Below, in pieces: positions 39,101-54,100 of a DNA stretch of 64,000 nucleotides. The DNA is taken from assembly GCF_032362555.1 (NCBI RefSeq), contig NC_083529.1:2356001-2420000 (forward strand), read 5' to 3'. Every line of letters starts with the position of its first letter. The first letter of the stretch is position 1. A program made the position numbers and the translations under genes. The stretch comes from Amyelois transitella. Its lineage: Eukaryota > Arthropoda > Insecta > Lepidoptera > Pyralidae. The notes beneath the pieces are model-generated. The model was not told the DNA's origin. It saw only the letters and a program-made list of their open reading frames with translations, and ran no database searches.

Positions 39101-42100
39101 AGCTGAGCGTGGCCTATCAGTCTTTTCAAGACTGGTGGCTCTGTCTTCCCCGCTAGGGATATAGACGTGATCATATGTATGTATGTATGTTATATTCGAC
39201 GTCGCGTTACTTTGTCAGAAATTTATGACAATATTTTGTTATGCTTGCTTTCAGCTTTTAACTAATTAAGTTAGCGATAAAATTGTTAAGCTAAACTAAA
39301 TCCTTATAATATTCCATACATATATTAAACAGTTCCGTGTGGTTAGCGGCAGCATTAAAAAATAAAGAATAGGACCACTCCATCTCGTTCCCATGGATGT
39401 CGTAAAAGGCGAATTAGGGATAGGCTTTTATTTATTTACTAATTTATGTACACAGAAAATATCGAGACTGATAAACAAAAGAAACAAAATTACAAAGGTT
39501 CTGCTTAGTTCAAAAGAAATCTCTTGCAGCAGACCCGAGATAGGCAAACATATATGCATATGTATGTATGTCATAGCAACGGTTGTCATGATTGGTTTGG
39601 TTAGCAAAAAACATCGAAATGTTTATTGTAAAATATTTTTATTTGATTTCCTAAAACATAGTGCTTTTCATTTCATTATTGATCTCCTATTCAGTTTTCC
39701 TTCTTTCTTACATACATACGGTCACGTCTATATCCCTTGCGGGGTAGATATACTCCTTCTTTCTTCTTCGGTGTAAATAGTATATTCCTGAACTATCGTC
39801 TATAGGTACTTCCTGCATACCCTCTCATTGTTTATGCAACATCTCTCGGTGTAAATCTGTGCATTCAGTATTAGATTACTATGACATCATGTTCCCGATA
39901 GTCTGAGTAGTCTGGTTTGGCCTCAATTTTGCTCACCCACTCACATTCAGAAGCTGGGAATTTGCTGATGGTATATATTTAGAAGAATTCCGCGCCATAG
40001 ACTAAATATGTACCTACTTTAAGATGCAGTCTTCAATGTTACCAAATTATTATTTTTTTTTTAATTTTGTTCAATGATGACATTGACATAAGTTTTTTTT
40101 AAAGTTATTTTGCCCACCGGAGAAGAGACATCGTAAATGTAGGTATGCAATAACATTATCTATATACAACACATACAATTACATATATCATCGTCTTTTT
40201 TTCTTATGGGTTAGTCAGAGTCTACAGACTTAACAACACTGAAAGGCCACGTTCAGCTGTAGGTAAATGTTGTTCAAAGGGCCAGGAAGTACACGACACC
40301 TTAGAATAGAATAAGATTAAATTAAAAACATAATTTTTGTGCCGTGAATTCAACTATTTGCTAATTTTATTGTCAATCTTAACTTATATTGTCTTATTTT
40401 ACCTGTGCCGGCTATAATGATAACTCATTCTTGTCATAATTCCAAGTTAAATCAGAACCTTGTGTTTAGAGACACAATGGCAAAATATTTGTTTGCCGGA
40501 ATGCGGCGCTGACATAGAGTTAGGGTGAGGACATATTATAAAACCATTCAATGATTAAATAATACAAGTGTTTTAAATTTATGTTGTAAAGTGGAAGTAT
40601 TTGTTTGTATCATTTACTGATAACCATATTAATTAAAAATCTATGATATAATATGGGTTAGGTTCCCCTACAAAGCTCGCGAACGTTAAAGGGGGACGTG
40701 ATTTACCAAATCTAGGATTATAGGCATTGGCGTTCCCCGGGCAACACTTCAGAACGGTTAAAATGTAATTAAGACTAACGCCAGGTTAAAGTTATGTCAT
40801 AAAAAATTAAAGAGGTCATTTACTGATCTTAACTTAATATGATCGAAAATTGAAAAAAAAAACAAACAATTGTAGCTATTATTTTCAGCCGTACGTTTTA
40901 ACCACTTAGTCAAGAATTAGAGAATTATTTTTAAAAATAAATAAGGTTAATAATTTTGTTTCGTAATTGATCTATAAATTCAAGTCACGTTTCTCGTCCA
41001 ACTTTTTCTTCTTCGGCCTGCAGTAGCGGTCTAAGATTTATTTCTAAGCCGAATAAGAAACCAATTTAATCCAAGTTTCCTAAACACACTGTTCTGTTTG
41101 TCTTACTTACAACTAACTCTGAACTAATTACTGGACCCAATAGAGAAGTGAAATTAATTTAATTTCACTCTGATTTCTTTAAAAATATAATTTGGCGCAA
41201 TTTACATTTAGAGCAATTCTGTAATATACCTCATTATCCCTTAAGGGTTCAAAGCACAGAATACTGAGAATGTGTTTCTTTTTTATGTGATTGGCCTCAT
41301 TTAGCTACATGTAAAGTGTGAGATAAATAACAATTCTGTAAGCTTAAACATATATTCTCAAGTCAAACTTTAACTAAAAATAGGTAAATTAAATTAGTTA
41401 GCAATCGTTTGCTACTAACTTAACTTACTAATAAAAAAAAATCTACGGTTATTTTAATTTTGACTGTTATAAAAATAGTTACAAATTTTTGTTGCATGCC
41501 GCTTTCCGCCTCTCCGCTACTCTCCGTCCACAAGTTTATCGACCCTTTCCCTGCCCTATTTTCTTCCTTAATTTGGAATCGATAATTTCAAGGCCCACAC
41601 CTTGCGTATACGGTTAGAGTTAGGTAGAGGAATGATTTTATCGTTTCGGATTAAGTAGTGAAATATTTATTACTATAATTATTTTGTGCTGATATGGTTG
41701 CTAAGTGTAAATTTAAACATTAAATAAAAAAATATGTGATTTGTTTTTGCATGTGAAATTTTAGGACAAACAATTTTTGGGTAGTCGAAAGCAAAATTTT
41801 ATTTGTCAGTCACATTATGTTCGTTTAGGCATCACGCACGAACTACTCAATAAGTTTGTATGTGAGTTCTTTAAATTATTCATAAGTAAGTGTTTTTGAA
41901 AAACTAGTTTGATAGACTTAAAAAAAATTGAGTTGCGGTCATTCTAAATTGCCAGGATCGTATGTATTGATACAACAAATATCGGAAACAAACGATAATT
42001 ACATCAATTTGACTGACTAATATATATAATGACTGACTGCCGGATGGCGTGCTAGATACAAGATACTCGCTTTGATAAGGTTGTTAATTGAAAAGTTAAT

Positions 42101-45100
42101 GTTGGCGCGACAGACCTTTAAAAAACCGACTTTTCAATCTGTTTTGAGTTTTTATTTTAACTTTAAAGGTGAGCTTTAGAAATTACTTAAAGTGTTCCTC
42201 GGTTTCTGTAGCTTCATCATACTTGGGTTTATTATATTGAAACATGATGTTTTCTCATAAACCATTTGGAGTAAGTCTTATTTGTTTAAAACGATATTCA
42301 ACAAAAAGTAGAATCGGAGAAATTGTTATTTTGCCGAATAATCGCACAACATATAAAAAGGCATAACCCTTCTTTTTCAGTCGGATAGAAAATACCTTTT
42401 TTTGAGTCGATTGAAAATAGCAACTCTTGCTAGAAACAAAATCCTACTACTATTATAAAGGCGAAAGTTTGTATGGATGTATGGATGTTTGTTACTCTTT
42501 CACGCAAAAACTACTGAACCGATTACCATGAAATTTGGTATGTAGGTAGCTGAAGACCCAGAATAACACATAGGCTACTTTTTATCCCAGAGTTCCCGCG
42601 GGATTGATAGAGTTTCCATGCGGACGAAGTCGCGGGCGGCCTCTAGTATTTTATATAAACTAGGAAGGTATGTCACACGTTCAAGATTCGCAAAACACAC
42701 TGGCCACATTTAAAAGAAAATTATAGCAAAAAGTTTTTTCCTTTTTTCCTCAAACTCCAAAGTTAAAAGTGCCTTATTTCAGTAAGGAAGTACCAACATA
42801 ACACAAAACTCATTTTCAGGATTTGTATCCACTTTAACCACTTTGTAAAGTGGGCGAATGTAAGGAGAGTGCGCGAAAAATGAGCAAAAAGGTATCTCTC
42901 GGTTTTTATTTTCGTCCTGAAAATATGAAAAGGTTCACTCAATTTAGGTGTAAGATAAATTTTCAGGAAAAAAATGTTTGTGGTGTGTCCAATTGTGAAT
43001 TAGATCTTTGTACGATAATGACTTACAGATATAATGACTTTTATAGAATTATTTATTCACTACTTAGACGCTTCCTTCTTACATGCTTGGTTTATTTATT
43101 TATTTTTGTACATCAAGTATGTATCTATATCATTATTGTTTATAAGAATAGAACTGAAACTGAAAAGATATGTTAGTGTTGTTAGGTTTTTTTATTCGTA
43201 AAATTCATAACAACACTTCGAGATTCTAAACTATTATATTTGATGAATTATTTAATTGCAATGTTTTTATATAGCAATTTATTAAACTTTTTACCCTAAT
43301 TCATTAGGAATTTTTCCAAAAACATTTTTCACAAGTTTCTTAACGATATTTTAATACAGAGATCCTAAGTTCGCGGAAAAACATAGTTCTCATAAAACTG
43401 CGATTTTTTATCACTAGTAGCTAGGATAGTGGTCGCGTACGTTTTCCCTACAAATGGGCACTTTTCCTGTGAAGTGCACTTTACATCCTGCACTTAAAGG
43501 CACATTAACCTTTCGCATGCGTGTTACATAAAATCCGTAGAAATTTAAAATAAAATGATTTTACATGTGTAATGTAAAGTTTAGTTTAATCTTGTGTTAC
43601 AATTTAAAAGTCGTGCAGTTTTTGAGAGGTGCTCTGTAAATTTTCTAAAATAATAATGCAAGAAGAGTACACCTATATTATAAGTTTTATAAATTTTAAC
43701 CTTATTTAATAAACTTTGCTCTTAAGTAAGTCTGTGCTCCTCTTTTACGTGGTGGTCTCACAGAATACAGATATTTCCTACTTATATGTGGGCTAGCAAC
43801 CTGTCTTCTTGTGACAATTTTCCTTTATCTGCCCCGTAAAATGCAAAAATGAGCTATATAAGTAACATTTTTTCATTTCTTGACGTGATCTTATTAATAA
43901 AAAAGTTATTATTCCTAAGCGTATTTAAAAATAGAACTCCATTTAAAAATTTTAAGATTATTTTTTTTCTTCCATAGATCAAAGAAAATCATACCTAAAC
44001 AGGTAAATATAAAGGTGAAATTGGAATGATACGTCTATACTCGGAGACGTGAATGGCCTACTGAAGTAACCGGCAGGCTAGAAAATATGGCGGCGGCTCG
44101 TATAATAATTTTTCCCTGAAAATGGGCGCGTAATTTTTCGTTTCTGTGATGGCGTGCATGAAAATCATCGTAGTTAGTCACTACTAAAAGTAGTAGACAA
44201 AGTCTATACCACTGTATAGACTAGTGGTTTTGATAATTGGAAGCTATGCTTAAAGAATAAAAATTTTGTTTGTATTATAAAAAGAATTGGACCACTCAAT
44301 CTATTTTCCACGGATATCGTAAAATGCGACTAATGGATTGTCTTATAAACTTAGAATTCTTCTTTTAGGCTATAGGCTAGCAACCTGTTATTTGAATCTC
44401 AATTCTATCTTTCAAGACTGCTCTGTCTACACCGTAAGGGATATAGACGAATATTAATGATGATTAATATGTACTTATACGTATTATTAAGTTCATCGAT
44501 ATGTTGTGATGTGATGAAACACGACTTACATATCGACCCACAACCCAAACAGATGGGTGAAAGTATTTAACAAGGCTGGTCTAAAGCTAGGGTCTTGTGA
44601 TATGAATTATACCATGAAGGTTCCTCATGTGGTCTAAGGATACAATACATATTATCACATCTATAACCCTGCCGGGGTAAACAGGGCCAACAGTCTTGAA
44701 AAACTAAAAGGCCACGTGCATCTGTTTGGTTCAATGATGAAATTGAGATTCATATAGTGACAGGTTAACCAGCGCATCGCCTAATTGAAGAATCCCAAGT
44801 TAAACCTGTATAAACCTATTCTTTAGTCGCTAAGGGATAGCAATTCAAAATAAAAGCGGATTTCCCGAAATTACCGGTATTCGGAGCTGCGGGCGTACTC
44901 AAATCTTATTTTTATCAAAGATTATCCTAGTTAAGATGTACCTAGGTAATAATAAATAAAGACGATAGAGAATTCTGTATTCCTGAAAACATACTTTCCA
45001 TTCATTAGAGTGAAAACTCTCGATGGAAAACTCATTCTTAGATCATTTGACAAAGATACCACATGCCACATAATGGACTTAATTGGTAAATTTCTTTAAA

Positions 45101-48100
45101 TAAATACAAATAATTATGTCTGTCTGTCTGTACTTAACAATTAAGTGAGCATTTTAATTAACGCGAGGCGTGACATATCAGGAGTACTAGGGCAGCATGA
45201 ACCCCCAAGAGGTTACGGGAGGTCGGCATTCGGTAGATGGCGCGCGACTCCGCTTCATTGATCGCAGCTCCGCTAACCGAAAATAGTACGTTATGTAACG
45301 GAGGCCATTGAGAATTATATTTTTTTTTCCTTTTTCGAATTTCAAATTTATTTCGATTGAACTTGACTTGGATAATTGATATTGTACCTAAGAGTTTGTA
45401 AGTGCCTGAATAAAATAATAAGAAAAAATTGTCATGTTGTATTTGAGTGAAAAGGTCATTGAACTATTCCCACTGAAAAAAATAAATAAAAAGCTTTGGA
45501 AAATAAAATCGTGATGAACAAAGTAGGTTTGTAAAAAACTCAATTATCGGCCTAAATTTACATAATATTGCACAATTTATTAGCTTTTCTTGAAATGAAC
45601 AAAATCCATATCCATGGTTACGAACTAAAATTTTCAATGTGAAAAGGTGTTTGTCCGTCTTTCACGTCAAAACTACTCAACCACCTACATACTTTTAAAG
45701 CAGGCGGAGCCGCGGGTAAAAGCTATTATTTTTATAATCCTGAACTGCTTTAAAATAATCCCAATGGAATGTTGGACGGAAGTATGTCACATATTTCGGG
45801 AGTAGATAAATTTATTTTAAGCGCGTGCATCCACATCTACCAGATCTATCAATTTGATTAAATTTAATTGAATCTGTGGAGTTTTTTTATATCTTTATAT
45901 AACACATTTTAACCACCAAACATACCTTCATACATAAAATCACCATTTTTCCCGGAAGGGTAGGCAGAAATTAGGTAGTGTCCGCCTGCTACGATCCGTA
46001 TTAACTTCTTTTAGGAGCGAAGACCCGAGACTTAGGTACATAATATAATAAACCTATAAAAATTAATATTGTTAGCAATAAGAAATCAGAAAATTAATAG
46101 ATAGAGAAGTCTTTCCTTTTTCCCTTGGATGTATTAGAAGGCGATCATTTATTGCAGATTTTAGGGTTGAAACATTAAACATTGTCCAGACAGGTCCCTG
46201 GAATGTTTTCAGACGTCAGATGGAAATCGATTCGCATAAAAACTTGACTTATACAATAGAGGATCAGGTCCAAAGGCGGATCAGGCTCTCTCCAAAGAGG
46301 TGAGGATGTAACCGGGAGTAATAACGCCCTGGAGTAAGTGAAAAGATCTGTAATTACGACAGATAAAAGCGCATTTATGAATTCATAGCGTCATAACACT
46401 TTATTCATAAATGTGTCGATTGGCGTTATAAGATGTCAATGGATTAATAAATAATAGTTTTATTCCCGACTTTTTGATTTGGGGATTTTCAATGCAAGAG
46501 TGAGTAATTTTTTGTTTAAAAGAGTAATAATTGGGAGAAAATTAGTACAAAACTTTTAAGAGTTAGAGAAAGAAACTTCGTAGAAAGATAATTATACAAA
46601 TAGATGGTATTATACCGATTCCACGAGGCTGGACATAAGAGTCGTTACATGGAGTGTTTTTCCAGTCAAGTGGTCAGACGTGCCAACAACCGTTACTTCA
46701 ATGAACAGACATAAATTCCCTTTTAATATACTGTTTTTTTTTTAATGCCGAAAAAGTGTCAAGTACTTTTTGAGACCACTTTTTGCTTTTTTTTTCGCCT
46801 ATGCTTTAGTCGCCTTTTACAACATCCATGAGAAAGGGATGGAGTGTTCCTATTCATTTTTTTTCTATTGGTGCCGGGAATTACCGATTACACTCGGCGC
46901 AATTACCGTTTAGTGGTGTCAGTGGGTGGATTGGTAAAGTCAAATCTTTTTGCCTCTTGTAAATACTACTCACATTATATCCTGTCCGATGATAGGAAAT
47001 GATCGAAAAACTTGAATGCCAAACAGCTTCATAAATAAAATCTCATATTCTTATACAATTTTAATTTGGCTCCAGAATAGGACTTTTATTTAAAAACGAG
47101 CTACAAACTCATTAGCGATGCAAACTTCCAGTCAACAGGTGCTAGAACCAACGGTCGCCATTATGACATTGGCTTGGCGCCAAAATTGACAAAATGGCCG
47201 ACCATGGATTTATTGTTTACAATTTACTTTTAACATATTGCAAAGTAGGTATCCGTTGTGAGTCATCATTGTTATGCGTCGTATGGTGTTTGTTTTCTTT
47301 ACGCGGATTTTGAATTGAATATGTATATTATTTCTTTCAGTTCTTCATCAATTTTTCATCATGCCAACTGGTTATTTCATTTGTGATGTCCATATACTTA
47401 AATATGAGCATATCAACGATCGCATCATGAAATGTTCAGAGCAATAGCGGCATATGGCAAATTAGTATCAGAAAGCCGACCGAATGAACCACGAAAAGAT
47501 AAAGGTATGGCGACTTCACTAATATCACAAGCCATCAGCCAATCACTGTGAGAATACGATACGCTTATCCAATAGCAGCATAGAGTCTATGGCGACATAT
47601 CAAACGTCATACGCCACCAAGCCTATCACAGCGCGTACGTTAAATCGCGCAAGCAAAGATTTCACGGATTGGAGCATAAATACAACCCTCGACTCAACAT
47701 CGTCCGAGCCGCGGTTCCTCATGCATAAAACCTAGCCTAATTTACAATAAGAACTCATAAACCAAAATAAGTATAAAACACCTAGTCCAATTTCCAAAAA
47801 GAACTCATAAACCAATAAGCAGATATAAAATTTCACTTCAAAAGTTTGAAAAACTACCGCAAGGCCTTGAGAGAAGCTGGTATAAATGACAACAAATTGA
47901 GAAAAAATGCATAATAAAAAAACAACTCTGAAATAAACGTCCTTGTGGGATGCAACATGCCCCGGGCGGCGCCGTAATGGCCTATTTCCGGACCAGTCTA
48001 GGCGCAAAATAGACAGTAGGCGGTATTATACAATCGTAGCTCGTAGATAGTAGTATAATTTATATTGTCTAATTTTTATCATAATAAAAATAAAAGACAA

Positions 48101-51100
48101 CACTGACTGATTGACTGACATATCAACTAAGAGCCGAAATCGCTGAGACTACATACATATAATCACGTCTATATCCCTTGCGGGGTATACAGAGCCAACA
48201 GTCTTGAAAAGACTGATAGGCCACGTTCAGCTTTGGCTTTAAGAAAGAATTGAGATTCAAATAGTGACAGGTTGCTAGCTCATCGCCTAAAAGAAGAATC
48301 CCAAGTTTATAAGCCTACCACTTAGACGCCTTTTACAACATCCATGGGAAAGAGATGGAGTGGTCCTATTCTTTTTTTCTATTGGTGCCGAGAACCACAC
48401 GGCTCTGTGTCTAAGAAATGTAATTTGGCATGTAGAATTTAAAGTTACGGGATGCACTAAGTATAATTTTACAAAATTCCCACGGAAATTAACAGGATTT
48501 TTCGTTTTACGCAGAAAAAGCCGCTGGCGCACCGTTATTCTATGCGATTGTGCCGTGTGATTATATGAGTCCCGTTCCTTTAATGCAAAAGATACAATAG
48601 GTAATGAGCCGATACCAATGACTCTTTCACAGTTTTATTTAGGTACTTACTAAGTTTGAGTGAGAGAAAACATCGTGTAGCACCTGCACATTCAGGTAAC
48701 TGAATGTGTATAACCATGACCCATTGTGTTAGGTTCCCCTGCAAAAGTTGCGGAGGTCAGAGTGTAATAAGCCGACTTGTTATTGGGTCAAAAGGCGCCT
48801 GGGCTCCTCACTACAGAGTTAAGGATATAAATATTCGGAATTTATGACAGGAGAAAGATATAATATATAGTAAATTAAACCACCCTTTTTATTAAATAGG
48901 TACAAATATTTTGTCCTTTGTACTATTATTCCTTGTGTTTATGATTCCTATATGTTGTTTGTGTACATGAATTGGTATATATAAAGATACTATGTAGATA
49001 TGTGCAACTATATAGTGTTTACCCGTGTAAAAATAAATAATTAATAAATCAATAAATATAAACGAGATAAATTACACAGATTGAGTTAGCCTCGAAGTAA
49101 GTTCGAGACTTGTGTTACGAGATACTATAATAACTCAACGATACTATATTTTATAATAAATACTTAAAATAAACATCCAAGATCCAGGTCAATCAGAAAA
49201 AGTTCATTTCTCATCATGCCCTGACCGGGATTCGAACTCGAGACCTCCGGTGTCACAGACAAGCGTACTACCGCTGCGTCACAGAGGCCGTCTTACATAA
49301 TACTTTTCAGCATTCAGCCAAGGTTGGCCCTTTCATAAATAATAAGCTGACACTCGTGAAAATGTCTCAGCTACTCAAACCCTTGTCAAATTGCGCTCAA
49401 ATTATATTAATAATCTCATCCAAGGGTTAAAACAAAAACATATTTTCCTTCTTTTTTGTATATACTTATCTAAATGTAATAAGTTCATACGAGTACAACC
49501 ATTGAGTGGAAATATTTCCAATACCTACTTCACACCGATTTTGATACAATTTTGCACTGAGATAGACCAGATTCAATGGCGCACAGCCTAAACCACTGTT
49601 TGTTACGAGTATATTAATTGCTTTTCTCACAAGTGTTCGTTGATTATTTTTAATTATATTTTGATACATACCTACTAAGGTTTCTACAAAGAGTTACGTG
49701 TTTTTGTTTAAAGAATAAACGCAAAAGGCTACTTAAACGAATATGGTAAAATCGTACAGACATACTAAATTTCATCAAAATCGGTAAAGCGACATCGAAG
49801 ACTTGCATTTATAGGTATGATTCATAGAATGGATTTACTGATAAATCTATAGATACTAATGACATAGTAACTGACCGATATCGATATTGGCAAAAAATCG
49901 ATATGGGGATGGATCTACATAAGACCAGCTAAAAATGAGATTTTTAGAATTTCTGTCTGAATGTTTGTTTTCGCAAAACTCAACAACTTTTGCTGTGAAT
50001 TCGGTGCTCTAAGGGGCAAGCTAGTTTTCTCAGTGATTTTTTATGGCAAACAGAGTCGCGGGTAATAGCTAATTATACCATATAGGAAGTCAGCTATTTA
50101 ATCATAAAGTCTCATAAGGGCTTAATGTGCCATGAAATGATGAGAAATCCCTATGAAGCTGTCACCCTCTTGGTTTTGGTATGTATGTAAAATTCCATTA
50201 GATTGTGAAGGCCGGACGAAGAGTGATGTCAGAAGTTCAGAACATACTTCGTAGAATATACATAAATAATTACGTCTATATCCCTTGCGGGGTGAACAGA
50301 ATCAACGTTCACAACACTTAATATCTTCCGTGTAAAACGTTTTACAAACCCCATCATTTTCAAAATGTCTTCTTGAAGCTTATATTTTTGAAACCGGCCT
50401 TAGTATTTATATCTAGTGATTTAGAAAATTTTTCATTCAACATACATACAAATAATCACGTCTATATATCCCTTATAGATAGAGCTAACAGTCTTGAAAA
50501 GACTGATAGGCCACGTTCAGCTTTTTTGCTTAACAATAGAATTGAAATTCAAATGGCTTGAAATCCACCTGCCACGTGGCAGGTTGCTAGCTTATCGCCC
50601 AAAAGAATAAATCCCAAGTTTATAAACCTCTCCCTTAGTTAACTTTTACGATATCCATGGAAAAGAGATGGAGTGGTGCTATTCTTTTTTCTTTAGGTGT
50701 CGGGAACCAAGTACCAAGAAGAGTAATTAACAGTTACACGTTATGACCTGCTAAAAAATGACGGTAAGAAAATATTTTTATATGATTGAAAAACTTTTCA
50801 GATGTCACTGAAAAAATTGAAAAGGTCGTATTTAAATGAAGTTTTAAATGTAAAACGTACGTATATATATATATGTACGTAGGTTAGGAAAACTAAACTC
50901 AGCCAATTTTTATTCTATGTATCTTTCTTTCCATTTGATAATTACAGTGGCCTGTTCCATCGTATATTACGATACAAATTCCACGGCTACTACAGACTCA
51001 ATAAACAGACGTGACTCATACGAGCTCCTAAATTGATTTGATAGCTTCAACTCAGCCATCTGGTGGACGTGTTGAAGGGTAAAATATGTTGGATACGTTA

Positions 51101-54100
51101 CAATGTTTAAACAACGCATAATCTTACTAATATATGTAATTAATGCCGTGCCGTGTGGTTTAGAATCATCCACTCCATATCTTTGCCGTGGATGTCGTAA
51201 AAGGCGACTAAGGCTTAAAAATTAGGGATTGCTCTTGTCTTGGCGATGGGCTAGTAACCTGTCACTATTTGGATCTCTTTCTAAAGCAATAGATGGAGTG
51301 GTTCTTTTCTAAAATGCCAGTTACCACACGGCACATTATAATTTAAATTAGTTTCATTCTGTTAATTTAATTTCCTCAGAATAAACGCTGATAATCCAAA
51401 GTTATATTCCAAGTTTTGAAAGTCTGAGGATGCTTACTTTGAAATTTTGCACCGCCGAGTCTAACTTGGCTACTGAATTTTAAACTTCGGCTATTTTAAT
51501 CGTACAGAAATGGCAATTGATATAAAATTACATTAGCTACTAATATAATCTACGTATTTTATGTTTTACTCGCGATTTTGTTCATGCAGCATATTATAAG
51601 AAGGCAGTGTTCATTATATTCACTATAACAGATATTGATGTTATTAAAATAAGTTTTCTTACAATTTATTTAAGAACGCAGTGTTATACAATTCAATCCA
51701 TAAATCTCTACCTATATAAATATATCTTAGACTTAGTTATAAATCGGCGACGTTCTGGTGAAAGGTTTATTAGTACCTTTAACCGACAAGCTAGCATGAA
51801 AAGATTGATCAATGTGGATGAAGTAAAAGTAGTAGGTATGCAATAAACGTGGCAAGTGACAACGATATCTCCTCTGTCTACTTTTGACAAATGATAAATA
51901 ATATTTGTAAAAATTCTCGTGGTTAAAGTTTTTTTGTTCTCAAAAAAATGCAATTATACACACTTATATGCATCTTAATCCCAGACGGGATAGACAGAAC
52001 CAAAACTCATACGAAAGTTATTGATAAAAATGAGATTCAAAGATAGAGTGACAAAGTTAAAAAAATGGTTATTGTACTTACTTAATATTAACGATCATTG
52101 ATCATTTTATTCAATCGTGATGCAATATGGTTTAAGGTTCCTTCGTAAACGTTGCGGAGGTCAGAGAGGAGTCGATTCGGGTAAAAACCTGACTCACCCG
52201 ATCTTGGACAAAGGACAAAGGTCAAATCTTTGACCATTATCCAAGATTGGGTAAGTCAGATTTTGCAGAGGAACCTTACACATAATTATTTCATTATGTA
52301 CATAAATACATATGCTCACGTCTATATCCCTTGCGGGGTAGACAGACCCAACAGTCTTGAAAAGACTGAATGGCCACATTCAGCTATTTGGCTTAATTAT
52401 AGAATTGATATTCAAATAGTGGCAGTATTTCATTATGATTAATCTTAAATGGATCTGGATCAAAAATCGTTCACCCCGGAGATAAGGATCTAACCAGTAC
52501 TAACACTAGAAGAAAGAAGAATAATAACGATCTCTTGCATAGTATTAATACGCGACGCTCACTCTGCAAAACGAAGTATAGATATCTCAATCCAATATCG
52601 ATACAGCTTTATCTCAAATTGAACTCCAAGTTGAGAACTTTCAATTCTTATCTCTGTATTGCATTACGTTTGAGAAAATAACCTTTTGAAGGAAATATGG
52701 GATTTCGTTATACAATATAAGTATTCTATAGAAGTAAAAATTTTATAAATGATTTTTTTTTAAATTTTTACTTGACGATAGTTTGTTTTTTTTTATGGTA
52801 AGTTCTTGACAAAACCTTCGACAGATTAATAGATTGCGTTTAACTAAATATGACAAATCTTCAGATTTTTTCAACAGAAAAATACTTAATTTAGACCTTC
52901 GCTTTCAAAAAAATTAATGGAAGAAATGTATGTTAAATAAAAATATTATTAAAACAAGAACAAGCTTCCCACGGGAGTTAACCCACGACCTACTGGTAAT
53001 TAAGCAGATAAAACAATTAGAAATAAAACAAGTCAAATAAAATAATCTTGGGGTGTTTGGTTCAATCATATAGATAGCTTTTTTATCTCATCCCTCTCAA
53101 ACTCGCAAAATCTGGTTCGAAGGACCAAGATCTACGTTAGGGTGTGTCCATTGTGCGTGGACATCACTAACTTAAAATAAATTTTGTATAAAACTAATGA
53201 ATGATAAACAAATGAAATAATGTTGTTGGGCAATATGTATATTTTTAATTTAAGAGACGCTTAGGTAAAATTTAGAGTGACGCGTGCGCAAGCATTTTGT
53301 ACTTAGGCAGAATATGGAATCCACAATTATTATTCATTCATATAATCACGTCTATGGCCCTTGCGGGGTAGACAGAGACAGTTAGACCAGCCTACCAGTC
53401 TTGAAATACTGATAGGCCACGTTCAGCTGCTAGGCTTAGTGAGGTTCATATAAAGTGACAGGTTGCTAGCCCGTCGCCTAAAAGAAGAATCCCAAGCCTA
53501 TCACTTAGTCGCCTTTTACGACATACATGGGAAAGAGATGATGTGGTCCTATTCTTTTTAATATTGGTGCCGGGAATCACACGGCACTATAAACATATGT
53601 TTACCTATAATATTATAGGTAAGTACATACATACAGGTAAGTACCTATATTTTATAGGTTAGCATACTTTTAAAATGAAAAGCAATAAACCTAAGACTTT
53701 ACAGAAGAAAAAATAAATTAACAGTGTACTACAGAACATACACTTCATTAGAATAAGTTGCTTTTTGCCATTACACACTGTCGATAGCCTTTTTCGCCCC
53801 AACCGTATTTCATACGAAGGAAAGAGACCTCAACAATTTCAGACTTCTGCACAGAATCGAGCCATTGTCAAACATTTCACGGAAATGAAACCCTTTGGCC
53901 GCCATTCGTTCCTTTATGGCACCCTTACAATAACACGCATTGTAATTACAATCTATTCAAGATTGTAATAAATTCTAAATTTGAATTTTCCGATTTTCGA
54001 TAAAATGCATTTTCTTAAATTCGTTATAGTAAGTATATAAAAAAATCACTTACCTGGTTTTCCTGATTGAGCAGCTTCAGTTGGTCATTAATAAGGCTAT

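Larger units (their letters stand above)
35912..54053 (-). other. 18 kb brp intron loaded with transposons
   Basis: Between two exons that join in phase 0 (QENQ to KQAML). It holds the TRIM-like element, an LTR relic, Helitrons, a tRNA-SINE and at least nine SINE-like copies. I see no supported exon in it; open frames of 108 codons or more (42850-43176, 39393-39776) have no coding character. Confidence 0.7.

Noticed and set aside
39393..39776. 127-codon plus-strand frame
   Set aside because: Begins in a SINE-like copy and ends in another repeat tail; no coding character.
42850..43176. 108-codon plus-strand frame
   Set aside because: AT-rich, Tyr/Ile/Phe-heavy composition typical of chance frames; no motif, no splice or homology support.
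49215..49290. tRNA gene on the minus strand
   Set aside because: A and B boxes are present but the sequence continues into a SINE body; acceptor stem not convincing.
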